The notes below the pieces were generated by a model that did not search any database, was not told the origin of the DNA, and worked only from the letters and a program-made list of their open reading frames with translations. This document shows positions 44,834 through 53,272 of a stretch of DNA of 64,000 nt, piece after piece. The stretch's first letter is position 1; every line of letters begins with the position of its first letter. Position numbers and translations under genes: made by a program. Source of the DNA: Hyphomicrobiales bacterium (lineage in GTDB: Bacteria > Pseudomonadota > Alphaproteobacteria > Rhizobiales > Beijerinckiaceae); assembly GCA_930633495.1 (NCBI GenBank), contig CAKNFJ010000001.1:2751001-2815000 (forward strand), given 5' to 3'.

Positions 44834-47142
44834 GCGGCGGTCTGCGCCGCGCGGACGCGCCAGAGATGCTGGCCGATCATCACCGCCGCGATGGCGAAGC
44901 CGATCTCGTCAGTCAGCGGCACCGCCGCGACGAGGAAGCCGGCGCCGACCGCCGCCAGAATCCGCTCCCACGTTGATAGAGGGCGCAGGAACTGGCCGAC
45001 GAAGGCCATGCCCCAGAGCAACATGGCGAGGGTCGCCTTGACGACGATATAGGCGACGGCGAACCAGTAGCCGGCACCCGACAGGCCTGCGACCGGCTGC
45101 AGCATCAGCGTGGGATCGTAGACCGCCATATAGGGCACGACGAAACCGGGCAACGCGATTTTCACCGCCTGGACGCCGATCTTCATGCCCGAGACCTTGG
45201 CCATCGGCGCCGCCGCGAAGGCGGCGAGCGCCACCGGCGGGGTGAGGTCCGCCATGATGCCGAAATAGAAGACGAACATGTGGCTGACGATCAGCGGCAC
45301 GTCGAGCTGCAGCAGGATGGGCGCGGCAAGCGACGAGGTGATGATGTAGTTCGGGATCGTCGGGATGCCCATGCCGAGGATCAGGCTGAAGATCATCGTC
45401 AGGACCAGCGCCAGGAACATGCTCTCCTTGCCGATGCCGATCAGCCAGGAGCCGAAGATCGTGCCGATCCCGGTCAGCGTCATGGTGCCGATGACGATGC
45501 CGACCAGCGCGCAGGCGAGGCCGACCGGCAGCGCCTGGCGGGCGCCGTCGGCCAAGGCTTCGACGCAGGCGGCCAGGACCTCGCGCCCGGAGCGGCCGCG
45601 CAGCACGTTCCAGATGACGAGCAGCAGGACGACGCCGAGCACGGTCGCGACGCTGATCGCCATCGACGCGGCCGAGATCAGCGCGAAGCCGACCCAGAAG
45701 ACGACGCGCAGCGCCGGCGTCGCAAGACCGGCCGAGATCGCCAGCGCGAGGATCAGGGCGACGGTGAGGGCGAGGCCGATCGCGCCGGCGAAGAGCGGCG
45801 TGAAGCCCGCGAACAGGAGATAGACCAGCACCAGGAGCGGCGCGATCAGGTACCAGCTCTTGCGCAGTTCGGCGCGCGCGCTCGGCAGCTCCGATTTCGG
45901 CAGGCCGGTGAGGCCGAGCTTGCCGGCCTCCAGATGCACCGCCCAGTAGCAGGCGGCGAAATAGAGGAAGGCCGGGATGATCGCGGCCTCGACGATCTTG
46001 GAATAGGGGACGTCGATGGTCTCGGCCATGATGAAGGCGACGGCGCCCATCACCGGCGGCATGATCTGGCCGCCCATGGAGGAGGTCGCCTCGACGCCGC
46101 CGGCAAAGGCGCCGTTGAAGCCCGAGCGCTTCATCAGGGGGATGGTGAACTGGCCGGAGGCCACGACATTGGCGACGCCGGAGCCCGAGACCGTGCCCAT
46201 CAGCGCCGAGGAGGCGACACAGACCTTGCCTGGCCCGCCCTGCTTGCCGCCGAACACCGCCATCGAGATGTCATTGAAGAAGTCGATGACGCCGGCGCGC
46301 TCCATGAAGGCGCCGAACAGGATGAACAGGAAGATGAAGGTGGCCGAGACCGCCGTCGGCGTGGCGTAGAGGCCCTCGGTGCCGAAGGACATCTGTTCGA
46401 TCACCTGCTCGAGGCTGTAGCCGCGATGGTCGAACGGCGCCGGCAGATAGCGGCCGAACAGGCAATAGGCCAGGAAGGTGCCTGCGACGAGCGGCAGGGC
46501 GATGCCCATGGCGCGCCAGACCAGCAGGAACAGGACGGCGAGCGCGGCGATGCCGACGACCATGTCCGCGTTGGTGAGTTCGCCGGCGCGGTTCACTAGC
46601 TCCATGTAGTTCCACCAGTGATAGAGGCCGACGCCGAAGCCGACGATGCCGACTGCCCACCAGAAGGCGCGGGCCGGCGGTGCCGTCTCGTCGGCATTGG
46701 CCAGGAGCCCACAGGCGATCAGCGCGAGGAAACCGACATGGACGGTCCGCAGCACCTGGTTAGGCAGGGTGCCGGTATAGAGCGAGACCAGCTCGAAGGC
46801 GCCGAGAAGGGCGAGGAAGGCGGTGGCGGCTTCGAGCACCGGGCGCCCGCGCACGAGCCCGAGCACGATCCAGGCGAGCCAGAGCACGAAGGCGACACGG
46901 ATCAGCGTGATCGGCGTCAGCCAGGCGACGGAGCCGATCAGCCGGAAATCGAGCGGGATGCCGAAGGCGGTGACGACCTGGAAGGCCGAGAACGCCACCG
47001 CCAGCCAGAAGAGTAATCTGCCCTTCCAGCCGGTTCCGAAGGTGGCCGGCAGGCCGTGCTCGGGATCGTAGGGCGCAGCCGCCGGTGCGGGTGCTCCCGC
47101 GGAATCCTGCTCTGCAAGCGGTCTGATTTCGTCGCGGCTCAT
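44830..47142 (-). CDS. TRAP transporter fused permease (TAXI type)
   Basis: A 770-aa inner-membrane protein of about 18 or more helices that joins the small (DctQ-like) and large (DctM-like) subunits. The DctM core includes FLFILFGAFMERAGVIDFFNDISMA, GTVSGSGVANVVASGQFTIP and the GMGIPTIPNYIITSSLAAP stretch. It would use an ion gradient to import an organic anion delivered by the TAXI binding protein upstream. A terminator-like hairpin separates the two genes. Confidence 0.92.
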   Translation of the reverse strand: MSRDEIRPLAEQDSAGAPAPAAAPYDPEHGLPATFGTGWKGRLLFWLAVAFSAFQVVTAFGIPLDFRLIGSVAWLTPITLIRVAFVLWLAWIVLGLVRGRPVLEAATAFLALLGAFELVSLYTGTLPNQVLRTVHVGFLALIACGLLANADETAPPARAFWWAVGIVGFGVGLYHWWNYMELVNRAGELTNADMVVGIAALAVLFLLVWRAMGIALPLVAGTFLAYCLFGRYLPAPFDHRGYSLEQVIEQMSFGTEGLYATPTAVSATFIFLFILFGAFMERAGVIDFFNDISMAVFGGKQGGPGKVCVASSALMGTVSGSGVANVVASGQFTIPLMKRSGFNGAFAGGVEATSSMGGQIMPPVMGAVAFIMAETIDVPYSKIVEAAIIPAFLYFAACYWAVHLEAGKLGLTGLPKSELPSARAELRKSWYLIAPLLVLVYLLFAGFTPLFAGAIGLALTVALILALAISAGLATPALRVVFWVGFALISAASMAISVATVLGVVLLLVIWNVLRGRSGREVLAACVEALADGARQALPVGLACALVGIVIGTMTLTGIGTIFGSWLIGIGKESMFLALVLTMIFSLILGMGIPTIPNYIITSSLAAPILLQLDVPLIVSHMFVFYFGIMADLTPPVALAAFAAAPMAKVSGMKIGVQAVKIALPGFVVPYMAVYDPTLMLQPVAGLSGAGYWFAVAYIVVKATLAMLLWGMAFVGQFLRPLSTWERILAAVGAGFLVAAVPLTDEIGFAIAAVMIGQHLWRVRAAQTAA

Positions 47143-47185
47143 GCTGCTGCCCCTGGGCTCATGCCGGTGGTGCCGGCATGGAAAA

Positions 47186-47214
47186 GGGCGAGGCCGGTCA
47201 GGCCGGCCTCGCCC
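47186..47214 (-). terminator. Attenuator-like hairpin between TAXI protein and TRAP permease genes
   Basis: GGGCGAGGCCGG and CCGGCCTCGCCC pair over a 5-nt loop. In the minus direction the stem is followed by CTTTTCC. It lies 25 nt after the binding-protein stop and 70 nt before the permease start. That fits partial termination giving excess binding protein. Confidence 0.65.
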
Positions 47215-47238
47215 GTCATTGCGGACGGAAGATTCGGT

Positions 47239-48207
47239 TCAGGAACCGACCTTCAGGCCCTTTTCCTTGAAGTAGCGGGCGGCGCCGGGATGCAGCGGCA
47301 GGGGCATGCCTTCCAGAGCATTCTCCAGCTTGATCGAGCGGGCGGCGGCATGGGCGGCGCCGAGATCGGCCAGGTTGTCATAGACCGCCTTGGTCATCTG
47401 GTAGACGGTCTCCTCCTTCATGCCCTCATGGGTCACGAGATAGTTGACCACCGCCGCGGCCGGCACGGCGGCGGTCTGCCCGGTATAGGTATTGGCGGGG
47501 ATCGAGACCTTGACGAAGGGCGGGCCGGCCTTGTCGACGACGGCGGCGGGCACCTCGACGACCGTGATCTCGACGGAGGTGGCGAGGTCGCGCAGCGAGG
47601 CGACGCCCAGGCCGGCGGATTGCAGGGTCGCGTCGAGCTGGCGGTTCTTCATCAGCTCGACGGATTCGGCGAAGGGGAGGTACTCGACCTTGCCGAGGTC
47701 CTTGTAGGACATGCCGGCGGCGGCGAGGATGGCGCGGGCGTTGAGCTCGGTGCCGGATTTGGGGGCGCCGACCGAGAGGCGCTTGCCCTTGAGATCGGCC
47801 AGCGTCTTGATGCCGCTATCCTTCGAGGCGACGATCTGGATGTAGTTCGGATAGATCGCGGTGACGCCGCGCAGCTTCTTCAGCGGCGCCTTGAAGCCGG
47901 CTTCCTCGTCGCCCTTCCAGGCGGCGTCGAGCGAATCGCCGAGGGTGAAGGCGATCTCGCCCTTGCCCTGCTGCAGGAGCTGCAGGTTCTCGACCGAGGC
48001 TTTGGTTGCCTGGACTGTCGGGCGGACATTCGGGACCTTCTCGCCGTAGATCTTCGAGAGCGCGACGCCGAGCGGATAGTAGACGCCCGAGGTGCCCCCG
48101 GTGAGGACGTTGATGAACTCCTGCGCGCCGGCTTTCATCGGAGCGGCGGCAAGCACGACGGCAGCGGCGAGGCCGGCCAGATTCCGGGTTCGGAACAGCG
48201 TTTTCAT
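47239..48207 (-). CDS. TAXI family TRAP solute-binding protein
   Basis: A 322-aa periplasmic receptor. Signal peptide: KTLFRTRNLAGLAAAVVLAAAPMKAGAQ. The TAXI start is INVLTGGTSGVYYPLGVALS, followed by a ligand-site stretch SVGAPKSGTELNARAILAAAG. It feeds the fused permease downstream. The ligand is unknown; glutamate, C4-dicarboxylates and other organic acids are used by relatives. Confidence 0.92.
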   Translation of the reverse strand: MKTLFRTRNLAGLAAAVVLAAAPMKAGAQEFINVLTGGTSGVYYPLGVALSKIYGEKVPNVRPTVQATKASVENLQLLQQGKGEIAFTLGDSLDAAWKGDEEAGFKAPLKKLRGVTAIYPNYIQIVASKDSGIKTLADLKGKRLSVGAPKSGTELNARAILAAAGMSYKDLGKVEYLPFAESVELMKNRQLDATLQSAGLGVASLRDLATSVEITVVEVPAAVVDKAGPPFVKVSIPANTYTGQTAAVPAAAVVNYLVTHEGMKEETVYQMTKAVYDNLADLGAAHAAARSIKLENALEGMPLPLHPGAARYFKEKGLKVGS

Positions 48208-48431
48208 GGGATCTCCCTCAATGCGCTCCGGCTCGGGCGGCCGGTTGATCGCCGTTTTAGAGCATGCTGCCGGAGAAAGTGAAAGCGCGACGGGCCCTGG
48301 GGCTTTCCGTCTTTAGCCCAAGGCGCGGGCTGGTTTCGCCATGATCGGATGCCTATCTCTCGGGTTGTGCGGTCGCCCGTCCTCCCCGAAAAGGCGCCCG
48401 GGCATCCGAGCAACGAGCGATCAGGAACGAC

Positions 48432-50066
48432 ATGCACGACCGCACCGGGCAGGGTGGCAACCAGGGGCTTTGCCCCGATCGACGGACTCTTCTCGCAGGT
48501 GCGGGGGCGACAGCGACGCTTGCCGCGCTCGGCTTCGCGCCGGAGGCGCTGGCGCAGCAGGGGCTCAAGCTCGGCGAAGCCCAGGACTTCACCTTCGAGG
48601 CGCTCAAGGCGCGGGCGAAGCGGATGGCCGCCGAGCCCTATCAGGCGCCGGCGAACCCGGCGCCGGAGGTGACGCAGCGGATCGATTACGACGCCCACGG
48701 CAAGATCAGGTTCAAGCCGGAGATGGCGCTCTGGGCCGATGGTCCTTCGCCCTGGCCGGTGACCTTCTTCCATCTCGGCCGCTTCTTCCAGAAGCCGGTG
48801 CGCATGCATGTCGTCGCGGGCGGATCGGCGCGCGAGATCGTCTACGACGCGAGCTATTTCGAGATGCCGGCCGACTCGCCGGCCCGGCAACTTCCCTCCG
48901 GCGCCGGCTTTGCCGGCTTCCGCTTCCAGGAAAGCCGCAGCGGTCATCCCGGCCGCAAGGGCGAGGCGCTCGACTGGAAGAAGAACGACTGGGTCGCCTT
49001 CCTCGGCGCCTCCTATTTCCGCGCGATCGGCGAGCTTTATCAGTACGGCCTGTCGGCGCGCGGCATCGCCATCGATCCAGCCGTCGCCGGCAAGACGGAG
49101 GAGTTCCCCGACTTCACCCATATCTGGCTGGAGACACCCCAGGAGGGCGCCGAATACGTCATCGTCTACGCGCTGCTCTCGGGGCCGAGCGTGGCCGGCG
49201 CCTATCGCTTCCGCATGCATCGCGGCAAGGGCGTCACCATGGAGGTCGAGACCGCGATCCACCTGCGCAAGGATGTCGCGCGGCTGGGCATCGCGCCGCT
49301 GACCTCGATGTTCTGGTATTCGGAGACGGCCAAGCAGACCGCCATCGACTGGCGCCCGGAGGTGCATGACTCGGACGGGCTCGCACTCTGGACGGGGGCG
49401 GGCGAGCGCGCCTGGCGCCCGCTCAACAACCCGCCGCATACCGTCGCCTCGGCCTTCGTCGACACCAATCCGCGCGGCTTCGGCCTGCTGCAGCGCGATC
49501 GCGAGACCGGCCACTATCTCGACGGCGTGTTCTACGAGCGCCGTCCGAGCCTCTGGGTCGAGACGGAAGGGGAATGGGGCAAGGGTTCGGTCCAGCTCAT
49601 CGAGATTCCGACCGACGACGAGATCCACGACAACATCGTCGCGATGTGGGTGCCGGAAGCCTCGGCCAGGGCCGGCAGCGCCTATCATTATCTCTACAGG
49701 CTGCACTGGCTCGCCGAGGAGCCGTTCCCGACGACGCTCGGACGCGTCGTCGCGACCCGCCTCGGCAATGGCGGACGGCCGGGGACGGCACGCCCGAGAG
49801 GCGTGCGCAAGCTCATGGTCGAATTCATCGGCCCGGCGCTCGAGGCGATCCCGGTCGGCACGAAACCCGAGGTGATGCTGTCCGCCTCGCGCGGCAGCTT
49901 CTCCTATATCTTCGCGGAGGCGGTTCCGGACGATGTCCCCGGCCATTGGCGCGCCCAGTTCGATCTCGCCGTCGGGGGCAGCGAGCCGGTGGAGATCCGC
50001 TGCTATCTCAAGGCCGGCGATACCGTGCTCACCGAGACATGGATGTATCAGTACCTGCCGTTCTGA
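48432..50066 (+). CDS. Glucan biosynthesis protein (OpgD/MdoD type)
   Basis: A 544-aa periplasmic protein needed for making or shaping osmoregulated glucans. A twin-arginine-like signal (DRRTLLAGAGATATLAALGF, cleavage near ALAQQ) favours OpgD over Sec-exported OpgG. Characteristic stretches are FTFEALKARAKRMAAEPY, FFHLGRFFQKPVRMH, and late GAGERAWRPLNNPP plus FGLLQRDRE. ATG48432 is used. Another glucan gene, ndvA, lies at 55684. Confidence 0.9.
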   Translation: MHDRTGQGGNQGLCPDRRTLLAGAGATATLAALGFAPEALAQQGLKLGEAQDFTFEALKARAKRMAAEPYQAPANPAPEVTQRIDYDAHGKIRFKPEMALWADGPSPWPVTFFHLGRFFQKPVRMHVVAGGSAREIVYDASYFEMPADSPARQLPSGAGFAGFRFQESRSGHPGRKGEALDWKKNDWVAFLGASYFRAIGELYQYGLSARGIAIDPAVAGKTEEFPDFTHIWLETPQEGAEYVIVYALLSGPSVAGAYRFRMHRGKGVTMEVETAIHLRKDVARLGIAPLTSMFWYSETAKQTAIDWRPEVHDSDGLALWTGAGERAWRPLNNPPHTVASAFVDTNPRGFGLLQRDRETGHYLDGVFYERRPSLWVETEGEWGKGSVQLIEIPTDDEIHDNIVAMWVPEASARAGSAYHYLYRLHWLAEEPFPTTLGRVVATRLGNGGRPGTARPRGVRKLMVEFIGPALEAIPVGTKPEVMLSASRGSFSYIFAEAVPDDVPGHWRAQFDLAVGGSEPVEIRCYLKAGDTVLTETWMYQYLPF

Positions 50067-50104
50067 GTGGGGTCATTGTGGGCGCCCCTGGGAAGAACCA
50101 CCTT

Positions 50105-50240
50105 TGTCATTCCGGGGCTTCGCGCAGCGAAGAGCCCGGAACCCACGACCGGGTGAGCCACTCGCAGCTGAACACCTGACCTCTCGCCCAGTCGTGGTTT
50201 CCGGGTTCACGCCTGCGGCGCGCCCCGGAATGACAAGGGT
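50105..50240. repeat. Intergenic repeat, family B copy 1
   Basis: TTGTCATTCCGGGGCTTCGCG...CGCCCCGGAATGACAAGGGTG is an inverted-end element of about 136 bp with an internal pair CCGGAACCCACGACCGGGTGAG / CAGTCGTGG...CCGGGTTC. A very similar copy is at 62222-62365 and a shorter relative at 51257-51362. Confidence 0.82.
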
Positions 50241-50305
50241 GGATCAGGTCGACGGCCCTGACGGACGGGGGACAGGCGCGGAATCGGGCTTGCTCCGGCG
50301 TAAGC

Positions 50306-50323
50306 GTAACATTATATCGTTTC
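50306..50323 (+). promoter_or_regulatory. Zur-box-like site 1
   Basis: GTAACATTATATCGTTTC resembles the site at 52253-52270 (14 of 18 positions). It ends 2 nt before the ATG of the His-rich mini-protein and precedes the zinc-type ATPase gene. Confidence 0.65.
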
Positions 50324-50325
50324 CC

Positions 50326-50475
50326 ATGGCTCACGCGCACGCCCATCACACGCATCGCGCCGCCTCGGAAGCTCCGGGGTGGTCTCTGCTGCGCCTCTCG
50401 GCGGGTGCGCGCGTGGGATTGGCCGCTGCCGTCGTCGCCTTGCTCTGGCTGGCGACGCTCGCCGTGATCCTGTGA
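50326..50475 (+). CDS. His-rich single-helix mini-protein
   Basis: A 49-aa product. The N-terminus MAHAHAHHTHRA carries five His in ten residues. A single hydrophobic helix (VGLAAAVVALLWLATLAVIL) ends the protein. It looks like a small inner-membrane metal-binding peptide. The Zur-like box lies immediately upstream, so there is no room for a ribosome site and the mRNA may be leaderless. The ATPase gene starts 11 nt after its stop. The frame is open upstream, but into the family B repeat. Confidence 0.6.
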   Translation: MAHAHAHHTHRAASEAPGWSLLRLSAGARVGLAAAVVALLWLATLAVIL

Positions 50476-50486
50476 GTTTGCGTTCG

Positions 50487-51221
50487 ATGTCCGCCATTCG
50501 CCTGACCGACCTGACGCTGGGCTATGACCGCCATCCGGCGGTGCATCATCTCTCCGGCGAGATCGAAGCCGGAAGCCTGACCGCCATCGTCGGGCCGAAC
50601 GGCGCCGGCAAGTCGACCTTGCTCAAGGGCATTGCCGGGGCGCTCGCGCCGCTGTCGGGCGGCATCGCGCTCGCCAAGGGCAAGCGGCTCGCCTATCTGC
50701 CGCAATCGGCCGATCTCGACCGCTCCTTCCCGATCCATGTCTACGACCTCGTCGCCATGGGGCTGTGGAACCGCGCCGGCATCTTCGGCCGCATCGGCGC
50801 GGGCGCGGCCCACAAGATCGAGCATGCCATCGCGGCGGTGGGTCTCACCGGCTTCGAGAGCCGGCCGATCGGCACGCTCTCCGGCGGGCAGATGCAGCGG
50901 GCGCTGTTCGCGCGGCTTCTGCTGCAGGACGCCGACGTGATCCTGCTCGACGAGCCCTTCACGGCGATCGATGCGCGCACCACCGCCGATCTGTTGGATC
51001 TGGTTCGGCGCTGGCATGGCGAGAGCCGGACGGTCGTCGCCGTGCTGCACGATATCGAGACGGTGCGGCAGGCCTTTCCGCAGACACTACTGCTGGCGCG
51101 CGAGGCCGTCGCCTGGGGCGAGACCGGCGCGGTGCTGACCCCTGAGAATCTCATGAAGGCGCGGCGCATGGTCGAGTCCTTCGACAGCCACGCCGCTCCC
51201 TGCCAGCGCGACGCGGCGTAG
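50487..51221 (+). CDS. Zinc/manganese-type ABC transporter ATP-binding protein (AztA/ZnuC-like)
   Basis: A 244-aa ATPase. Walker A is GPNGAGKST, the signature is LSGGQMQRALFARLL, Walker B is VILLDEPFTAID, and the H-loop is AVLHDIE. LAYLPQSADLDRSFPIHVYDLVAMGL is typical of metal importers. ATG50487 is used; GTG50472, overlapping the mini-protein stop, is an alternative. Gene order ATPase-permease-binding protein follows the azt locus of Paracoccus. Confidence 0.9.
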   Translation: MSAIRLTDLTLGYDRHPAVHHLSGEIEAGSLTAIVGPNGAGKSTLLKGIAGALAPLSGGIALAKGKRLAYLPQSADLDRSFPIHVYDLVAMGLWNRAGIFGRIGAGAAHKIEHAIAAVGLTGFESRPIGTLSGGQMQRALFARLLLQDADVILLDEPFTAIDARTTADLLDLVRRWHGESRTVVAVLHDIETVRQAFPQTLLLAREAVAWGETGAVLTPENLMKARRMVESFDSHAAPCQRDAA

Positions 51222-51256
51222 CGCCTGACTTCATCGATTTTCCGCAACCCGCGCCG

Positions 51257-51362
51257 TCATTCCGGGCGCAGCGAAGCGGAGACCCGGAATCCATCATGAG
51301 GCTCGGCGCTCTACGATGGATTCCGGATCGGCGCGGCTTCGCCGCTTGTCCGGAATGACGAA
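51257..51362. repeat. Intergenic repeat, short family B relative
   Basis: CGTCATTCCGGGCGCAGCGAAGCGGAGACCCGGAATCCATC is mirrored by GATGGATTCCGGATCGGCGCGGCTTCGCCGCTTGTCCGGAATGACG. It separates the ATPase and permease genes of the zinc operon and could affect transcript processing. Confidence 0.75.
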
Positions 51363-51368
51363 AATTGG

Positions 51369-52253
51369 TTGCCCGCGTTGCTCTACGACCTTCTCATCGG
51401 CCCCTTCGCCGAATTTGATTTCATGCGCCGCGCCCTCGTTGGTGTGGCGGCTTTGTCCGTTTCGGGCGCGCCGATCGGCGTCTTCCTGATGCTCCGGCGC
51501 ATGAGCCTGACCGGCGACGCCATGGCGCATGCGATCCTGCCCGGCGCAGCGCTAGGCTATCTCGTCGCCGGCTTCTCCCTGCCGGCGATGACGATCGGCG
51601 GGTTGGCTGCCGGCTTTGCCGTGGCGCTGGCGGCCGGGGCGGTGGCGCGCGCGACTGTCCTCAAGGAGGACGCTTCGCTCGCCGCCTTCTACCTGATCTC
51701 GCTGGCGCTCGGCGTCACCATCGTTTCATTGCGGGGGTCGGCGATCGACCTGCTGCATGTGCTGTTCGGCAATGTGCTGGCACTCGACGACCAGGTGCTG
51801 ATCCTGCTCGCCGGCGTCGCGACCGTATCGCTGCTATCGCTGGCGGCGCTCTACCGGCCGCTGGTGCTCGAATGCGTCGATCCGGGCTTCCTGCGCTCGG
51901 TCAGCCGTTCCGGCGGCATCGTGCACCTGACCTTCCTTGCGCTCGTGGTGCTGAATCTCGTCGCCGGCTTCCACGCACTCGGAACCTTGCTCGCCGTCGG
52001 TATGATGATGCTGCCGGCTGCGGCGGCGCGTTTCTGGACGGCGGACATCACGCGCCTGCTGCTGCTTGCGGCCGGTTTCGGCATGGTTTCGGGCTATGCC
52101 GGGCTTGTTGTGTCCTATGCGGCCGGTTCGAGCCTGCCGGCGGGGCCGTCGATCATCCTCGCCGCCGGGGCGATCTATATCGGGTCGCTCCTGTTCGGCT
52201 CGCAGGACGGGCTTGCGCGACGCCTCTTGCCTCGCGCCCATCTCCAGAGATAG
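51369..52253 (+). CDS. Zinc/manganese-type ABC transporter permease (AztB/ZnuB-like)
   Basis: A permease of up to 294 aa with eight or nine helices. The family core APIGVFLMLRRMSLTGDAMAHAILPGAALG and FHALGTLLAVGMMMLPAAAARF are present. No ATG fits the N-terminus. TTG51369 or TTG51378 (LLYDLLIGPFAEFDF) is likely; ATG51423 would remove the first conserved residues. It lies behind a repeat but on the same strand as the ATPase, so expression from the first Zur site would have to pass through the repeat. Confidence 0.85.
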   Translation: MPALLYDLLIGPFAEFDFMRRALVGVAALSVSGAPIGVFLMLRRMSLTGDAMAHAILPGAALGYLVAGFSLPAMTIGGLAAGFAVALAAGAVARATVLKEDASLAAFYLISLALGVTIVSLRGSAIDLLHVLFGNVLALDDQVLILLAGVATVSLLSLAALYRPLVLECVDPGFLRSVSRSGGIVHLTFLALVVLNLVAGFHALGTLLAVGMMMLPAAAARFWTADITRLLLLAAGFGMVSGYAGLVVSYAAGSSLPAGPSIILAAGAIYIGSLLFGSQDGLARRLLPRAHLQR

Positions 52254-52270
52254 AAACGTTATATCGTTTC
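52253..52270 (+). promoter_or_regulatory. Zur-box-like site 2
   Basis: GAAACGTTATATCGTTTC is a near-perfect palindrome (arms GAAACG/CGTTTC around TTATAT). It begins at the last base of the permease stop codon and lies 17 bp before the binding-protein start. A strong match to site 1 suggests zinc-dependent repression by a Fur-family regulator. Confidence 0.72.
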
Positions 52271-52287
52271 ATTTCTTGGAGTCGCCC

Positions 52288-53229
52288 ATGCCCAACCGTC
52301 GCGCCCTCGTCGCCGGCCTCGCTTTCGGGCTTGCCGCAGTCGCCACGCCGGTCGGCGTGTTCGCGCAAGAAAAGCTGCCGGTGGTGGCGAGTTTCTCGAT
52401 CCTCGGCGATTTCGTCCGGCAGGTCGGCGGTGACCGTGTCAGCGTGACGACGCTGGTCGGTCCTGACGGCGACGCGCATGTCTATTCGCCGACGCCGGCC
52501 GATGCGAAGGCGATGGCCGCGGCCAAGCTCGTCCTCGTCAACGGTCTGCATTTCGAGGGCTGGCTGCCGCGTCTCGTGAAATCCTCCGGCACGAAGGCCG
52601 TTCTGGCCGAGGCGACGAAGGGCATCACGCCGCTCGAAGCCGATGACGACCATGACGACAAGGGCAAGGGCGGCCACGCGCATGCCCATGGCCATGACGA
52701 TCCCCATGCCTGGCAGAGCGTCGCCAATGCGAAGATCTACGTCGCGAATATCAGGGATGCGCTGAGCGCGGCCGACCCGGCCGGCAAGGCGAGCTACGAG
52801 GCGAACGCCACGGCCTATCTCGCCGAGCTCGACAAGCTCGAAGGCGAGGTGAAGACGGTGATCGCCCGCATCCCGGCCGAGCGACGCAAAGCGATCACCA
52901 CGCACGACGCCTTCGGCTATTTCGTGAAGGCCTATGGCATCGCATTCGTAGCGCCGCAGGGCGTCTCGACCGAGGCCGAGGCCTCCGCCAAGGATGTCGC
53001 GCGCATCATCCGGCAGGTGAAGGCGCAGAAAATTCCGGCCGTCTTTCTCGAAAATGTCACCAATCCCCGCCTCGTCGAGCAGATCGCGCGCGAAAGCGGC
53101 GCCAAGGTCGGTGGCCGGCTCTATTCGGACGCGCTCTCGGCCGAGGCCGGGCCGGCGGGGACTTACATCCGGATGATGAAGCACAATATAAGCGAAATCG
53201 AAAAGGCGCTGAGCGCCGGCCCGGCCTGA
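52288..53229 (+). CDS. Zinc ABC transporter substrate-binding protein (AztC/ZnuA-like)
   Basis: A 313-aa periplasmic cluster A-I binding protein. The signal peptide MPNRRALVAGLAFGLAAVATP ends near VFAQE. Metal ligands are expected from GDAHVYSPTP (first His), the His/Asp-rich flexible loop at about residues 112-135 (GGHAHAHGHDDPHAW), TTHDAFGYF, and the late acidic YSDALS. The long backbone helix is present. TTGGAG sits before ATG52288. The loop is typical of zinc receptors. Confidence 0.92.
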   Translation: MPNRRALVAGLAFGLAAVATPVGVFAQEKLPVVASFSILGDFVRQVGGDRVSVTTLVGPDGDAHVYSPTPADAKAMAAAKLVLVNGLHFEGWLPRLVKSSGTKAVLAEATKGITPLEADDDHDDKGKGGHAHAHGHDDPHAWQSVANAKIYVANIRDALSAADPAGKASYEANATAYLAELDKLEGEVKTVIARIPAERRKAITTHDAFGYFVKAYGIAFVAPQGVSTEAEASAKDVARIIRQVKAQKIPAVFLENVTNPRLVEQIARESGAKVGGRLYSDALSAEAGPAGTYIRMMKHNISEIEKALSAGPA

Positions 53230-53272
53230 CCGGGCGGTGTCATCCTTGCGTCGCAGTCATTCAGGTCAAGCC

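Noticed and set aside
50326..53229. Siderophore or cobalamin ABC uptake
   Set aside because: The binding protein is a cluster A-I zinc/manganese receptor with a His loop, and the permease has the ZnuB/MntB core.
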